This document shows positions 19,932-31,297 of a stretch of DNA of 64,000 nucleotides, piece by piece. Made by a program: the position numbers and the translations under genes. The notes beneath the pieces were generated by a model, which was not told where the DNA came from, did not search any database, and saw nothing but the letters and a program-made list of their open reading frames with translations. Numbering within the stretch: the first letter of the stretch is position 1; each line of letters begins with the position of its first letter. Origin of the DNA: Bacillus sp. ISL-41 (GTDB lineage: Bacteria; Bacillota; Bacilli; Bacillales; Cytobacillaceae); the NCBI RefSeq assembly GCF_018613235.1, contig NZ_JAGGQP010000016.1, forward strand, positions 62,001-126,000. The letters are read 5' to 3'.

Positions 19932-20387
19932 TTATTCTTCTTCCCATTTCTCTGTGAACAGCGATAATAATTGCTTTACCTGATCATCCACTATGGCAAC
20001 CTTCTGCTGCTCCTGCATATGCTCCAAAGACAAGGACGGAAGCCATAGAACATTTCCACTCAGCTCTTTTTCCTGCTGTCTCCAGCGGCTGTCCGACGTC
20101 ACATAAAATATATGTTTAAATTGCTTGTCCAAAAGAGTGTTCTCCCACTCCTTCAAAGCGTTCAAGCTTCCCTCATTTTCCTTTATGTAAACAAAATCAG
20201 GCAAAAGGAAGATCCGGCCCCGAAACTGCTTCTCCAGCTGTGATGTAAGGATTCCAATGAATTCCGCCATCGAAGCATTTTGCTTCATATCCTCACCAAA
20301 AGAAACTGGCAAGAGCGGGACGATTACTGTGTCTACATACTCAGCAGCTTTCTGGTACATTTCTACATCTGCTGCCACCCATTTCAT
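19932..20387 (-). CDS. ypiF: YpiF-like protein (DUF2487)
   Basis: A 151-residue soluble protein of unknown function (VIVPLLPVSFGEDMKQNASM near 21, IFLLPDFVYIKE near 60). Position between qcrA and ypiB is as in B. subtilis. Confidence 0.82.
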   Translation of the reverse strand: MKWVAADVEMYQKAAEYVDTVIVPLLPVSFGEDMKQNASMAEFIGILTSQLEKQFRGRIFLLPDFVYIKENEGSLNALKEWENTLLDKQFKHIFYVTSDSRWRQQEKELSGNVLWLPSLSLEHMQEQQKVAIVDDQVKQLLSLFTEKWEEE

Positions 20388-20889
20388 AATACCATCTCCA
20401 TCATTCTATTAGGCTTAGTTGTAAACAAGGGCTGTCTATCGTCCTTTATTTACACCTTTCTATAATATCATGATTAAAATTAGTTTTCGAATCGTTTGGT
20501 GGGGTGTGACGTATTTGGGTTTTCAACTTCTATGTTGGTGTCAGATGATGGTCGGTGTCGGACAGAAATGGGGATTCTCTTCGTTAATCGTACCCTTATT
20601 CAGCCCTTCCCACTTCTATAAGGGTACTATTCCGAGCTAATCGTACCCTTATGCAGCCCTTTCCATTCCGATAAGGGTACAATTCTTAGCTAATCGTACC
20701 CTTATGCAGCCCTTTCCACTTCTATAAGGGTACCGTTCAAGCCAATAGCTACCCTTACGCATGCTTTTCCTCTACATACGCCCCTCAGGATCAGGCAAAT
20801 TCGTAACTTTTCCTTAGGCCTTCAGACCGCATACAGGATGTCACCCGCAAAAAATCTGGCAAAATAAAAAGCCTGCTATCAAAAGCAAG
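20388..20889. other. Intergenic region holding a 53-bp tandem hairpin array
   Basis: This 502-bp gap has no convincing gene. Its centre (20585-20770) is the tandem array described separately. The stretch 20465-20584 is non-repetitive, and 20771-20889 shows nothing recognisable. Confidence 0.6.
20585..20770. repeat. Tandem array, 53-bp units, each with a 10-bp stem hairpin
   Basis: Three full units (20585-20637, 20638-20690, 20691-20743) plus a decayed fourth. Each starts TAATC, then arm GTACCCTTAT, 18 nt containing CAGCCCTT, arm ATAAGGGTAC and a more variable 10-nt linker. The arms are identical across the three units while linkers and loops vary, so pairing appears to be kept. There are no T-tracts, so these are not terminators. 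Confidence 0.85.
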
Positions 20890-21444
20890 CTAAAATGAGT
20901 TGACGGTACCCAATCTTTTTAATTTTTCAGTGAGATGTTCGAAAGCCTCCTGGTCCTGGCTGTCCAGTGCCTCATCGATCATGGTAAGCAGTTTGTCTTT
21001 TTGGAACTTTTGAATGCTTTCTTCAAGAAATCTTTCTGCTACCATCTTGTCACTTTCGCTGATTTGGAGCTGACCCGGAACATAAGGGTTTTCTTCCAGC
21101 ACGGCCGCAAATTGGTGGGCTTTGTTTGAAGCGTGGAAATTCAATTGGATGTAAATTTCTTCTTCCCTGTTCAAGCGAATGTCGTGGAAAGACTTTTCTG
21201 CATCTGTCGTCATCACGTTTTCTTTAAAGAACCTGAAAGGCACTTCATCCACGCAATGGGTCGACATCACTAATCCCCTTGGACAATACTGTGCATTTTC
21301 CACAAAATGCACCTTTTCCATCAGCTGGTCATGGCTCATCAAGTAGTTAAGGATCCAAACGCATTCCCGCCTTTTAAGCTGGTAATGGTTCAAAAACCAG
21401 CGGATGAAATCCTTTTTCTCGTTGACAGATACAGGGGTTGTCAT
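20890..21444 (-). CDS. ypiB: YpiB-like protein (UPF0302)
   Basis: A 184-residue soluble protein of the UPF0302 family ([21 protein letters not shown] near 11, then a helical C-terminal half). ATG at 21444 with GGAGGG upstream. Function unknown; sits next to the TPR protein ypiA as in B. subtilis. Confidence 0.85.
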   Translation of the reverse strand: MTTPVSVNEKKDFIRWFLNHYQLKRRECVWILNYLMSHDQLMEKVHFVENAQYCPRGLVMSTHCVDEVPFRFFKENVMTTDAEKSFHDIRLNREEEIYIQLNFHASNKAHQFAAVLEENPYVPGQLQISESDKMVAERFLEESIQKFQKDKLLTMIDEALDSQDQEAFEHLTEKLKRLGTVNSF

Positions 21445-21486
21445 TTTTGAATCCCTCCTCTGCATAACTCAAATTTTTTGTTAAAA

Positions 21487-22752
21487 TTACTGATTCTCCG
21501 TCAAGCGTTCCAATAACTCACGGAATTCTTCATTGCCAGGTTCTTTTTCAACTAACTTACTAAAAATTTCGGCAGCGTCGCCCATTTTTCCTTCTTCAAT
21601 TAAAAAATATCCGTAGTCTGACAAAAATTCTTTGTTGTCTTTAAAGAAAGTATATGCTAGTTGGTATTTGTTTAATGACTGTGAAAATTCTTCAATTTGC
21701 TGGTATGCAATTGCTTCATCCCAAAGAATTTGTGGTTCCTCTTCTTCTTCCTGGATATCGGCTGCACTGACAAGCTCCAGCACATCCTCATAGCGTTCCT
21801 GCTTAAGAAGCAATTTGTTCAGGACAAGGACTCCCTCCATGAACCCGGGATCCAGCGCGATTGCTTCACGCAGCAGTTTTTCGGCAGCTTCCTCATCAGG
21901 AAGTTTAAGTGCCAATTTGCCGCCATAAAAGTATAAATCTTTATTGAACTCATCCTGCTCGATACCCTGTTTAACAGCTTCGAACGCCTCTTCTGCCATT
22001 TCTTCTCGCTCATAGGCTTTTGCCAGATAGAGATAGAGCGAATGGTATTCTGGATCAAGAGCCTTAAGTTCCTCAAACTTGTCAATCGCTGTTTTATTAT
22101 AGCCTGCCTGGAGGGCTGTAAAAGCAAAGCCGAACAAAGTATTAATTTCCAGCTTTTGCTCTAGGGCTTTTTCGTAAAAATGGAGAGCTTCCTCAAACGA
22201 GCCGCCTGCACTTAAGGATTCAGCCAATCTCTGATTGATATTCACTCCGCCAATTTCTTCATGCGACTTAAGGGCTGTCTCATAATACTGTATTGCTTCA
22301 ATAAGTTTTCCCTGGTGGGCATATAACTCACCAAGAGCAAAGTCAATCACTGGCTCCTCCGGCAAAAGCCTCTTGGCCTCAAGGAGTTTCTTTTCACTCA
22401 CCTCAAACAGACCCTCCATTTGATACAGGTCTGCCAGAAGAAGCAGCGCTTGTGGAAAAGAAGGATCATCTTCATCTACCCTTTCAAGAGAAAGCATGGC
22501 CTCTTCCTCTTTACCCATTTCAATCTGAGCTTCAGCGAGCAGCACATGGAGTTCGCCTTCGTCCGGATAATTCTTCAATAAACTTTCAATCAAAGCCTCT
22601 GTTTCTTCCATGAAACCGAAGCGGAACAATTCCTCAGAAAGAAGGAATTTTTCTTCATCGCTTCCTTTCTCAAGAATGCCTTTATAAGCAGCCATTGCTT
22701 TTTCAAGCTGTCCATTTTCAATATAGGTTGTTATTTCATTTACTCCGACCAT
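21487..22752 (-). CDS. ypiA: TPR-repeat protein YpiA
   Basis: About 421 residues built almost entirely of tetratricopeptide repeats (for example LAKAYEREEMAEEAFEAVKQG and LAESLSAGGSFEEALHFYEKA), very acidic, no signal peptide. A protein-protein interaction scaffold is likely. The ATG at 22752 has AGGATGA upstream; one three codons earlier is possible. Confidence 0.87.
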   Translation of the reverse strand: MVGVNEITTYIENGQLEKAMAAYKGILEKGSDEEKFLLSEELFRFGFMEETEALIESLLKNYPDEGELHVLLAEAQIEMGKEEEAMLSLERVDEDDPSFPQALLLLADLYQMEGLFEVSEKKLLEAKRLLPEEPVIDFALGELYAHQGKLIEAIQYYETALKSHEEIGGVNINQRLAESLSAGGSFEEALHFYEKALEQKLEINTLFGFAFTALQAGYNKTAIDKFEELKALDPEYHSLYLYLAKAYEREEMAEEAFEAVKQGIEQDEFNKDLYFYGGKLALKLPDEEAAEKLLREAIALDPGFMEGVLVLNKLLLKQERYEDVLELVSAADIQEEEEEPQILWDEAIAYQQIEEFSQSLNKYQLAYTFFKDNKEFLSDYGYFLIEEGKMGDAAEIFSKLVEKEPGNEEFRELLERLTENQ

Positions 22753-22846
22753 TTTTATCATCCTACCCTTACTTTAGGCTTTGCAATATTTGCCGGTTTG
22801 CCTGAAGCTGTCTGATCAGCAATTCATTCTTGCACCGGCTTGCCAT

Positions 22847-23752
22847 TTAATAATTGTCTGTAAAAAATCCTGGTGTCTTAATTATAACATTCTCTCCCTT
22901 TCCTGGCCGATAATAAACCTCGTCCCCGGCGCGAATGACTTTTCCCTTATCGACAGTGACGGCCAGATGTTTTGATTGAAAAAACAACCCATGTTCATCA
23001 CGATGTTTGGTTTCTGCGTTTATATTGTAAAGATTATAGCTGAGTTCTCCGCCACTGTGCAGATTTGATTTTTCCGGGAAGATTCCGGTTTTCTTTAAAA
23101 TCGACCTTGACACGGGGCCCTGGGTCGCTAGATCTTCATGCACCGCGGGAACCTTTTCTTTTTTCATCAAATCACTCCAGGCATTAAGCTGCTGCTGTCT
23201 CCCCTTTTTTTGCTTGCTCTCAGGAAAGACTGGAATGATCGGGCAGTTATAAGGAAACAGTGCTTCCTTGATCCATCCCCACGGCATCGCCGCTAATTTG
23301 TCCATCTCATCGATTTCCAGAAAGATCGCTGGTATTTTCAGTTTTTTACATTTGCGGATAAATCCTGGATTCATTAACCGCGGAGGAATACTGACCCCAA
23401 GAACAAAGTCAATTGGGCTGTCTAAATAGTGACTTTTCGCCTGCTTAAGCTTTTCTTCGAGCTGCCGTTCAAATTGGATTTTGACTGTAGTGAAAACAAC
23501 TGTGCTGCCCTTCATTATAAAGTTCTTCAGATAGTATTCTTTTCTCTCTTTAAAAGATTCTTTGACAGGGATATTCGGATCAAAGAGGACATGAGTCGGG
23601 GTCATTATATATTTGTCCGCATCCATCCTCATATAGTTATAACGTTCAAATTTGGATGTTGCAGATAAGATTCGCTGGCCCTCCACCAGCATGCTTGTAT
23701 CTATGAAGGCTTGTCCCTTCAAGAGATGGACATTTTCTATAATGTATGCCAT
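22847..23752 (-). CDS. Unknown protein with degenerate amidohydrolase-like layout
   Basis: 301 residues, ATG with AAAGGAG upstream. I do not recognise a named family. The N-terminus (YIIENVHLLKGQAFIDTSMLVEG, then DADKYIMTPTHVLFDPNIPV near 43) has the look of the composite beta domain and entry strand of dihydroorotase-type amidohydrolases (usually ..GfvDpHvH..), and the C-terminus returns to a beta-rich stretch (KVIRAGDEVYYRPGKGENV). The metal-binding HxH is replaced by DPNIP. A non-catalytic or altered member is my inference. It lies between ypiA and aroA. Confidence 0.6.
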   Translation of the reverse strand: MAYIIENVHLLKGQAFIDTSMLVEGQRILSATSKFERYNYMRMDADKYIMTPTHVLFDPNIPVKESFKERKEYYLKNFIMKGSTVVFTTVKIQFERQLEEKLKQAKSHYLDSPIDFVLGVSIPPRLMNPGFIRKCKKLKIPAIFLEIDEMDKLAAMPWGWIKEALFPYNCPIIPVFPESKQKKGRQQQLNAWSDLMKKEKVPAVHEDLATQGPVSRSILKKTGIFPEKSNLHSGGELSYNLYNINAETKHRDEHGLFFQSKHLAVTVDKGKVIRAGDEVYYRPGKGENVIIKTPGFFTDNY

Positions 23753-23842
23753 AAAACCACTCCTTTAACGGTCTTATGACAAACTATGCTGAATTTGCGA
23801 GAATATAACGGAGTTTTCTTTTAGTTCTGCGTATAAATAGAC

Positions 23843-23876
23843 AGAAGGCCATCCATTCCGCATGATTGGCCTTCCT
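23843..23876 (-). terminator. Hairpin after aroA, probable terminator
   Basis: GAAGGCCA / TGGCCTTC stem 17 bp after the aroA stop. The T-tract on the minus strand is poor, so termination strength is uncertain. Confidence 0.5.
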
Positions 23877-23892
23877 TCAGGAAAATACTATA

Positions 23893-25185
23893 TTATTTTT
23901 GCAGCAAGGAATACAGATCATCGAAAAACCCTGGATAAGAAACGGCGACCGCTTCACTTTGCTCAAGGATGACTTCCCTTTTACAAAGCAGCGCGGCGAT
24001 CGATAGCATCATTCCAATCCTGTGGTCCCCATGTGCTGACACAGTGCCGCCGTCAAGGCTTTGATTCCCTTGTATAATCATGCCATCATCTGTAGCCTCT
24101 ATGTCCGCCCCGAGCTTCTTTAGTTCATTGACAACGGTATCAATGCGATTCGTTTCCTTCACCTTCAATTCCCCAGCATCCTTAATGACCGTCTTGCCCC
24201 CGGCCTGCGTTGCCAGCAAAGCAATGACCGGGATTTCATCGATTAATCGGGGAATCAGGTCACCTTCGATTATTGTGCCCCTAAGTTCTGAATGTTTAAT
24301 TCGTATATCTCCAGCTGGTTCCGCTGATTCACCCTCGTAAGGTTCGACCACGAAGTCGGCTCCCATCACTCTTAGCACATCGATTATTCCGGTTCTTGTC
24401 GGATTTAACCCAACATTTCGCAGAATGATGTCACTGCCGGGAACGACAGCGGCGGCGACTAGAAAAAAGGCAGCGGATGAAATATCCCCAGGAACATTTA
24501 TATCAGTTCCCTTCAGTATTTGTCCTCCGGTAACCTTTACGGCATTCTCTTTATGTTCAACTTGGCCGCCAAATTGCTTGATCATCCGCTCGGTATGATC
24601 CCTTGTTTTCACTGGCTCAACAACTACTGTCTCACCTTCAGCCTGCAAACCGGCAAGGAGGATCGCTGATTTTACCTGCGCGCTGGCTACTGGCAGTTCA
24701 TATGTAATCCCGTTTAATTTTTGGCCTTCCACTGTCAGCGGAGTGAATTCTCCATTATTCCTCCCCGTAATGCTAGCTCCCATTTTGCCGAGAGGAAGGG
24801 TCACTCTTGTCATCGGCCTTCTGGCGATTGACTCATCACCTTCAAGAGTGGATTTAAACGGCAATCCCGAAAGGATTCCCATCATCAGCCGTATGGTTGT
24901 TCCCGAATTTCCGACATACAGTTTTTCATCAGTCTGGCTCAGTCCATCCGTACCTTTTCCTGTAACCGTTACATCGCTGCCGTTCTGGGCAATTTCAACA
25001 CCGAGCTGCCGGAAGCAGGAAATCGTACTTAAACAATCTTCTCCGGGCAGGAAGTTTTCAATACGGGTGACTCCGTTGGCTATTGACCCGAACATGACTG
25101 CCCTATGCGAGATTGATTTATCACCAGGTACTTTAACTTGCCCGTCCAAAGAGGTTCTATTTGTTAAAAGAGTTTTCACTGACAT
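23893..25185 (-). CDS. aroA: 3-phosphoshikimate 1-carboxyvinyltransferase (EPSP synthase)
   Basis: Sixth step of the shikimate pathway (called aroE in B. subtilis). The protein has 430 residues: [13 protein letters not shown] near 21, [12 protein letters not shown] near 92 for phosphoenolpyruvate binding, RPMTR near 122, and GDHRIGMM near 383. Last gene of the aromatic group; 17 bp after tyrA. Confidence 0.97.
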   Translation of the reverse strand: MSVKTLLTNRTSLDGQVKVPGDKSISHRAVMFGSIANGVTRIENFLPGEDCLSTISCFRQLGVEIAQNGSDVTVTGKGTDGLSQTDEKLYVGNSGTTIRLMMGILSGLPFKSTLEGDESIARRPMTRVTLPLGKMGASITGRNNGEFTPLTVEGQKLNGITYELPVASAQVKSAILLAGLQAEGETVVVEPVKTRDHTERMIKQFGGQVEHKENAVKVTGGQILKGTDINVPGDISSAAFFLVAAAVVPGSDIILRNVGLNPTRTGIIDVLRVMGADFVVEPYEGESAEPAGDIRIKHSELRGTIIEGDLIPRLIDEIPVIALLATQAGGKTVIKDAGELKVKETNRIDTVVNELKKLGADIEATDDGMIIQGNQSLDGGTVSAHGDHRIGMMLSIAALLCKREVILEQSEAVAVSYPGFFDDLYSLLQK

Positions 25186-25202
25186 TTTTCTGCTCCTTAA
25201 GT

Positions 25203-26309
25203 CTACTCTGCAACAGACATTTCATAGTCTGTCTTTTTTCCAATACATTCTTGTGCTCTTGCACGGTCGTCAGGCGTCTGGAAACTAATCACCAGAACTC
25301 CGTAAATATCTTCACGAGTTTCTATGATCCTGATATTCGTTATACTGATGTTTTCAACTGCTAGATACCCTGTGATTTCAGAAATGACCCCTGGATAGTC
25401 AGGGACATCTACAAACAAATCATAAAAGCTGGGGATAGCTCCTTTGTCCCTTACAGGGAGGCCATCCCGGTATTTTTTGGCTGCATCAAAGAAATCATAG
25501 ATCCTGTCCTGTTCATTAGCTACCAATAATTCTTTTACCCGGCCCATTTCATCCTGCCAGTCAGTTAACAGCGAAATCAGGACTTCCCGGTTTTGAAGCA
25601 GGATGTCTCTCCACATCTGAGGATTGCTTGATGCGATTCGGGTTATGTCCCTGAACCCTCCAGCAGCCAGGCGGTTGACGAGAGGATTGCCTTCATCCGC
25701 CCGTGAGGCCTGGTGGACGAGGGAAGCCGCTATTATATGCGGAAAATGGCTGACAACGCCTGTTAGATAGTCATGTTCTTCGGGTGAAACATCCAGGAAC
25801 TTTGCCCTCGTGCCAGCAAGCCATGCTTTTAGCCGGTCTACCGCCTCACTTCTGACTGTAGTTTCTGGTGTAAGAAGATAGAATGCATTTTCAAACAGGA
25901 TTCTTTTGGCTGCGGCAACACCGCTTTTATGGGAACCAGCCATTGGATGGCCGCCAATGAAGGCAATTCCTTTTGCTCTCAGGCACGCGGCCTTAGTTGA
26001 AATATATCCCTTTGTACTGCCGGTGTCGGTAACAATGACCTCATCTTTCAGTTGCAATGTGGCTAATAGTTCAATTATGTTTTCGGTGGCCAATACCGGA
26101 GTCGCAATAATGATTAAGTCCGCCTCCGGTGCTTCCATCTCTATACTGACTGCTGCACGGTCAATGACACCTAGCATCATGGCTAGATCCATTTGATTTT
26201 TGTCGGCATCCAAGCCAATTAGCTCTGCCTGCGGATGCTGCCCTTTTATACACATAGCCAGAGAGCCGCCAATCAAACCAAGACCAATGATCAATACGCG
26301 GCCTTCCAT
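25203..26309 (-). CDS. tyrA: Prephenate dehydrogenase with ACT domain
   Basis: Makes 4-hydroxyphenylpyruvate for tyrosine. 368 residues: NAD-binding [10 protein letters not shown] near 10, catalytic helical domain with [12 protein letters not shown] near 118-129 and [13 protein letters not shown] near 185, and a C-terminal ACT domain ([23 protein letters not shown], from ~300) that fits tyrosine feedback control. Confidence 0.95.
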   Translation of the reverse strand: MEGRVLIIGLGLIGGSLAMCIKGQHPQAELIGLDADKNQMDLAMMLGVIDRAAVSIEMEAPEADLIIIATPVLATENIIELLATLQLKDEVIVTDTGSTKGYISTKAACLRAKGIAFIGGHPMAGSHKSGVAAAKRILFENAFYLLTPETTVRSEAVDRLKAWLAGTRAKFLDVSPEEHDYLTGVVSHFPHIIAASLVHQASRADEGNPLVNRLAAGGFRDITRIASSNPQMWRDILLQNREVLISLLTDWQDEMGRVKELLVANEQDRIYDFFDAAKKYRDGLPVRDKGAIPSFYDLFVDVPDYPGVISEITGYLAVENISITNIRIIETREDIYGVLVISFQTPDDRARAQECIGKKTDYEMSVAE

Positions 26310-26322
26310 AAAATCAACACCC

Positions 26323-27426
26323 TTATTTAGATATTACAGTATCAACACTCAAGTATTCTTTGATCAATTCAATTACACCTTGATTTTGTTCCTTTGAGCC
26401 AATGGTAATCCTTACACAGGTTGGGAATCCAAGTGCTGTACCTGAACGCACAATATAACCTCTCTCAAGCAGGTATTGAAAAACCTCCTGGCCATCCCTG
26501 TCGAAATCAATCAAGATGAAGTTGCCTTGCGATGGGAAATATTTCAACCCTGTACCATCACAAAAATCATAAAACTGCTGGAGGCCCTTTTTGTTTTCAC
26601 TTTTACATTCATCTACAAATTTTTGGTCACCTAGCGCTGCTATTGCAGCTGCCTGAGCCAATGTGTTGACATTGAATGGCTCCCTTGCCGGTTCAAGTGC
26701 CCTGATGGTATCTTCGTGTGCGATTCCATAGCCAACCCGAAAACTGGCCAGGCCGTATATTTTGGAAAATGTCCGCAGGATAATCAAGTTTTTATACTGC
26801 TCTAATAGACTCAGTGAATCATGATAATCTTCCGCGGTCACATATTCAAAATAAGCTTCATCAAGCACGACAAGCACATCGCCTGGTACCCGTGCCATAA
26901 ATGCTGTTAATTCTTCTTCGGTTATATAGACACCTGTCGGATTATTAGGAGAGCATAACCAGACAACTGATGTCCGATCATCAATGGCAGCAGCCATCTC
27001 CTCCAAGTCATGAGCACCGTCAACTAATGGGATTTCTGCTATTTCACAGCCTTCGATAATACCATTGTGCTTATACTGCGGAAAAGTCGGGGCTGCCATC
27101 ACAGTTTTTGACTCAGGTGTAAGCAAGCCGCGGGCAATCATTTGGATGATTTCATCCGACCCGTTACCAAAAATGATTTGTGCTTCCTGTACACCTAAAT
27201 GGTCTGCCAAATGTGTCCGAAGCTCGGATGCGTATCCATCGGGGTATACTGAATACTTACCAGCATAATTTGCGATTTCATTTTGCACATTTTCTGAAGA
27301 TCCAAATGGATTCTCATTTGATGCCAATTTTATAATCTCGGATAAACCATACTGCCTTTTCACTTCACTGATCGATTTACCAGGCTGGTACGGCTTTAAT
27401 TTTAATAACTGCTCTTTCCATCTCAT
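26323..27426 (-). CDS. hisC: Histidinol-phosphate / aromatic aminotransferase
   Basis: A 367-residue class II aminotransferase. [16 protein letters not shown] near 218-233 holds the PLP lysine, with SPNNPTG near 158. In Bacillus this enzyme serves histidine synthesis and also phenylalanine and tyrosine transamination, which explains its place beside tyrA. The ATG follows GAGGTGG. The 5' flank has many TAG/GAG triplets (see findings). Confidence 0.94.
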   Translation of the reverse strand: MRWKEQLLKLKPYQPGKSISEVKRQYGLSEIIKLASNENPFGSSENVQNEIANYAGKYSVYPDGYASELRTHLADHLGVQEAQIIFGNGSDEIIQMIARGLLTPESKTVMAAPTFPQYKHNGIIEGCEIAEIPLVDGAHDLEEMAAAIDDRTSVVWLCSPNNPTGVYITEEELTAFMARVPGDVLVVLDEAYFEYVTAEDYHDSLSLLEQYKNLIILRTFSKIYGLASFRVGYGIAHEDTIRALEPAREPFNVNTLAQAAAIAALGDQKFVDECKSENKKGLQQFYDFCDGTGLKYFPSQGNFILIDFDRDGQEVFQYLLERGYIVRSGTALGFPTCVRITIGSKEQNQGVIELIKEYLSVDTVISK

Positions 27427-27530
27427 CTAATCCACCTCAACTATTCTACTCTTTAATTCACTATCTAATTAAAGCGATAAAGAACATGTGTTTATCATAC
27501 ACTGTTTGGCGCTGCAGAAAAAGTATTAAG

Positions 27531-27887
27531 TTATAAATCAGGTCTTAGTCCTGCAGCTCCCTCAAGGTAAATATGCTTGATCTCTTCCTGCGGTTTCTCA
27601 GTGTTGAAATGAATCATGACTCTGATACACTTCTGCAGCGAGCCGGGAACTGATAATTCTTGCATACACATGACTGGAACGTAGGTCCAGCCGTCCAAAT
27701 TCCTTAAAGCCCTTGCCGGAAAGGCTGCATCAACATCATCAGTAGCAGAAATGAAAATTGAAGCAACATCATCCGGTGTAATATCATTAGCAGCGACTGC
27801 TTCTTTTAAAAGTCTTTCAGCAGCAATAATGATTTCTTGCTCATCATTTTTGTTTACTGTAATAGCTCCTCTTACTCCCCTAATCAT
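27531..27887 (-). CDS. aroH: Chorismate mutase, AroH type
   Basis: Monofunctional 118-residue chorismate mutase of the B. subtilis trimeric fold (MIRGVRGAITV, FISATDDVDAAFPARALR near 48, MQELSVPGSLQKCIRV near 78). Converts chorismate to prephenate. The ATG at 27887 has AGGGGGAG upstream and overlaps the aroB 3' end by 8 bp. Confidence 0.95.
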   Translation of the reverse strand: MIRGVRGAITVNKNDEQEIIIAAERLLKEAVAANDITPDDVASIFISATDDVDAAFPARALRNLDGWTYVPVMCMQELSVPGSLQKCIRVMIHFNTEKPQEEIKHIYLEGAAGLRPDL

Positions 27888-28974
27888 GTAACTCCCCCTC
27901 TTCTGCAAACTTCATCAGGTTCATCCTCAATTCCTTTTCCTCGACTTCCTTGAGTGAAGGCACTCCGAGTTTTTCAAGCAAAACGAAACGGATTGCCCCA
28001 TTAACAGTTTTTTTATCCTGCTTCATTCTTTCCAGCAACTGTTCCGAAGAGAGTCCCGCTGGAATCTGGGTTACATACCCAAGATTGTTTAGCCAGTTCC
28101 TGAATGCTTTTACATCGAAATCAAGATCAAGCAATTGTTTGCTTAAGTGAAGGGCAAATAGCATCCCGATTGCTACAGCCTCCCCATGAGTAACTTTTCC
28201 ATAACCTGCTTCGGCTTCAATCGCGTGGCCAAGTGTGTGCCCGAAATTCAAAAATGCACGGATTCCGGTCTCCCTCTCATCTTCTGCGACAACAGCCCCT
28301 TTAATTTCAATGCCCTTTGTCAAAAACTCAAGCAATTGTGAATCATTCATTTTATCCAATGAGTGGATTTCTTCTTTAAGCCAGAAATAAAAGCTTTCAT
28401 CGCTTATCAGGGAGTGCTTGATTACTTCTGCAAAGCCGGATCGAACTTCATGTTCAGGGAGTGTTTGCAGAAAATCCAAATCATAGACGACAGCTTCGGG
28501 TTGATGGAAGGCCCCAATCATATTCTTGCCTAATGAATGGTTGATTGCCACCTTCCCTCCCACGGCACTATCATGAGCAAGAATAGTGGTTGGGACTTGT
28601 ATGAAGCGAATTCCCCTCATATAAGTCGCGGCCACAAACCCTGCCAAATCTCCGACTGCCCCGCCGCCAAAAGAGATGATCAGCGACTTCCTGTCAAGTT
28701 TATTTTCAAGCGCTGAAGTAAGACAATCCTGATAAACATCGAACGTCTTCGCTTTTTCCCCTGATGGGACGATTTTTTCAACAATTCTTTCCAGGCTTGT
28801 GTGTTTGTAAAATGAATCAAGATGGTGCTTGGCGACTGTTCCATCAGTAATGATCATGATCGATGTATATTTGTCTGCAGTTTCATGAACAATACTCCGC
28901 AGTTGACGGATAGCACCATTACCAATATATACAGGATAGGTTTTTGTGCTTGCAACTATATTCACTTGCTGCAT
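27880..28974 (-). CDS. aroB: 3-dehydroquinate synthase
   Basis: Second shikimate step, NAD and metal dependent. 364 residues: SFGGGAVGDLAGFVAATYMRG near 100-120 for NAD, KHSLISDE near 190, and metal-binding HTLGHAIEAE near 243 and HGEAVAIGM near 260. Starts 2 bp after aroC, clearly one operon. Confidence 0.97.
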   Translation of the reverse strand: MQQVNIVASTKTYPVYIGNGAIRQLRSIVHETADKYTSIMIITDGTVAKHHLDSFYKHTSLERIVEKIVPSGEKAKTFDVYQDCLTSALENKLDRKSLIISFGGGAVGDLAGFVAATYMRGIRFIQVPTTILAHDSAVGGKVAINHSLGKNMIGAFHQPEAVVYDLDFLQTLPEHEVRSGFAEVIKHSLISDESFYFWLKEEIHSLDKMNDSQLLEFLTKGIEIKGAVVAEDERETGIRAFLNFGHTLGHAIEAEAGYGKVTHGEAVAIGMLFALHLSKQLLDLDFDVKAFRNWLNNLGYVTQIPAGLSSEQLLERMKQDKKTVNGAIRFVLLEKLGVPSLKEVEEKELRMNLMKFAEEGELHD

Positions 28975-28976
28975 TT

Positions 28977-30149
28977 TTAAAAGTCCCTCGCAGTCCTTCT
29001 TTGCTCTTCGATTGATGCCTTTAATGTGTCAAATCGATCTGCGTAAAATTGGTCGACGATGGCTGAAGCAAGTTCCCAGGCAACAACGCTTTCAGCAACC
29101 ACTGCAGCAGCAGGGACAGCACAGGCATCAGATCGTTCAATACTCGCAGCAAAAGATTCCTTAGAATCAATATCGACACTCATCAACGGCTTGTAAAGAG
29201 TCGGAATCGGTTTCATTACACCACGGACAACAATTGGCATTCCCGTTGTCATCCCGCCTTCAAGGCCTCCAAGCCGGTTCGTTTTCCGGTAATATCCGCT
29301 GCCCTCTTCCCAGGCAATCTCATCATGTACTTGGCTGCCAGGTCTTCTGGCCGCTTCAAAGCCGATACCAATCTCCACACCTTTGAAAGCATTGATGCTC
29401 ATTACGGCCGCAGCAAGCTTCCCATCAAGCTTGCGGTCGTAATGGACATAGCTGCCCACTCCAGACGGCATACCCTCGGCTATTACCTCGACGACACCGC
29501 CTATAGAGTCTCCATTTTGCTTTGCGTCATCAATTGCTGCCATCATTTTTGACCCTGCTTCTGGATCGAAGCATCTGACCGGTGAAGCTTCTGTTACTTC
29601 TTTAAGCTGTTCCAGTGAAGCGAAATCCTGCTTTTCAGCTACCACCCCGCCAATTTCAACGACATGGGCAACCAATTCGATTCCCAGCAGTGACAGCAAT
29701 TTTTTTGCGGCAGCACCTGCTGCGACCCTGACAGTCGTTTCCCTGGCAGAAGAACGCTCAAGAACATTCCTCATATCCCGATGGCCATACTTAATTGCGC
29801 CATTTAAGTCTGCATGACCAGGCCGAGGACGTGATATCTTCCTTTTCACTTCATCAGAGGATAGGTCATCGAGCGGTTCCTGGCCCATAATCCCGGTCCA
29901 ATGCTTCCAATCGTTATTTTCGACAACAAGGGCAATCGGCGAACCTAATGTATACCCATGCCGAATCCCTGAAGTGATCTGTACCTGATCCTTTTCAATC
30001 TGCATCCTTCTTCCGCGGCCATAGCCTTTCTGCCTTCGCGCCAGCTCTTGGTTTATATCTCCTGCCACGAGCGGCATGCCTGCTGGCATCCCCTCTATAA
30101 TGGTTGTTAGCTGCGGTCCATGTGATTCTCCAGCTGTTAAATATCTCAT
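28977..30149 (-). CDS. aroC: Chorismate synthase
   Basis: Final shikimate step (aroF in B. subtilis), needs reduced FMN. 390 residues: [18 protein letters not shown] near 7, [11 protein letters not shown] near 45, [17 protein letters not shown] near 108 and [18 protein letters not shown] near 130. First gene of the aroC-aroB-aroH group. Confidence 0.97.
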   Translation of the reverse strand: MRYLTAGESHGPQLTTIIEGMPAGMPLVAGDINQELARRQKGYGRGRRMQIEKDQVQITSGIRHGYTLGSPIALVVENNDWKHWTGIMGQEPLDDLSSDEVKRKISRPRPGHADLNGAIKYGHRDMRNVLERSSARETTVRVAAGAAAKKLLSLLGIELVAHVVEIGGVVAEKQDFASLEQLKEVTEASPVRCFDPEAGSKMMAAIDDAKQNGDSIGGVVEVIAEGMPSGVGSYVHYDRKLDGKLAAAVMSINAFKGVEIGIGFEAARRPGSQVHDEIAWEEGSGYYRKTNRLGGLEGGMTTGMPIVVRGVMKPIPTLYKPLMSVDIDSKESFAASIERSDACAVPAAAVVAESVVAWELASAIVDQFYADRFDTLKASIEEQRRTARDF

Positions 30150-30374
30150 ATACTTTCCCCCTTCAACTCGCTAAAGGATTTGTTTTACTATATCATACAG
30201 TTAAAAATAAATAAATTAAAAATTATGAAATATGTATTATTCCACTGCAAGAATGAAGCCATTTTATCATGAAGCCTGTTCACTCGCAAAAAACAATCTC
30301 CCGGGACTCGAATATCCGCTTGAGACCAGGAATTTCACCTGCGGCGTTATACGCTCTGAATTCGGGACAAAGGA
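30150..30374. other. Intergenic region upstream of aroC
   Basis: AT-rich near the aroC start and then GC-richer. No gene, T-box or other leader motif that I recognise; the aroC promoter is probably in the AT-rich part near 30180-30240. Confidence 0.4.
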
Positions 30375-30403
30375 AGGAGGAGCTCGGTTACCCGGCTCCT
30401 CCT
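30375..30403 (-). terminator. Strong hairpin at the end of cheR
   Basis: Perfect 9-bp AGGAGGAGC / GCTCCTCCT stem directly after the cheR stop. The downstream T run is broken (TCCTTTG), so termination may be partial. Confidence 0.55.
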
Positions 30404-30404
30404 A

Positions 30405-31265
<861 letters not shown>

Positions 31266-31297
31266 TCAAGAAGCCCGTCTGTCATCATTAAGTGAAT

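Noticed and set aside
20585-20770. CRISPR array
   Set aside because: Units are 53-bp with imperfect similarity over their whole length and no unique spacers; no cas genes nearby.
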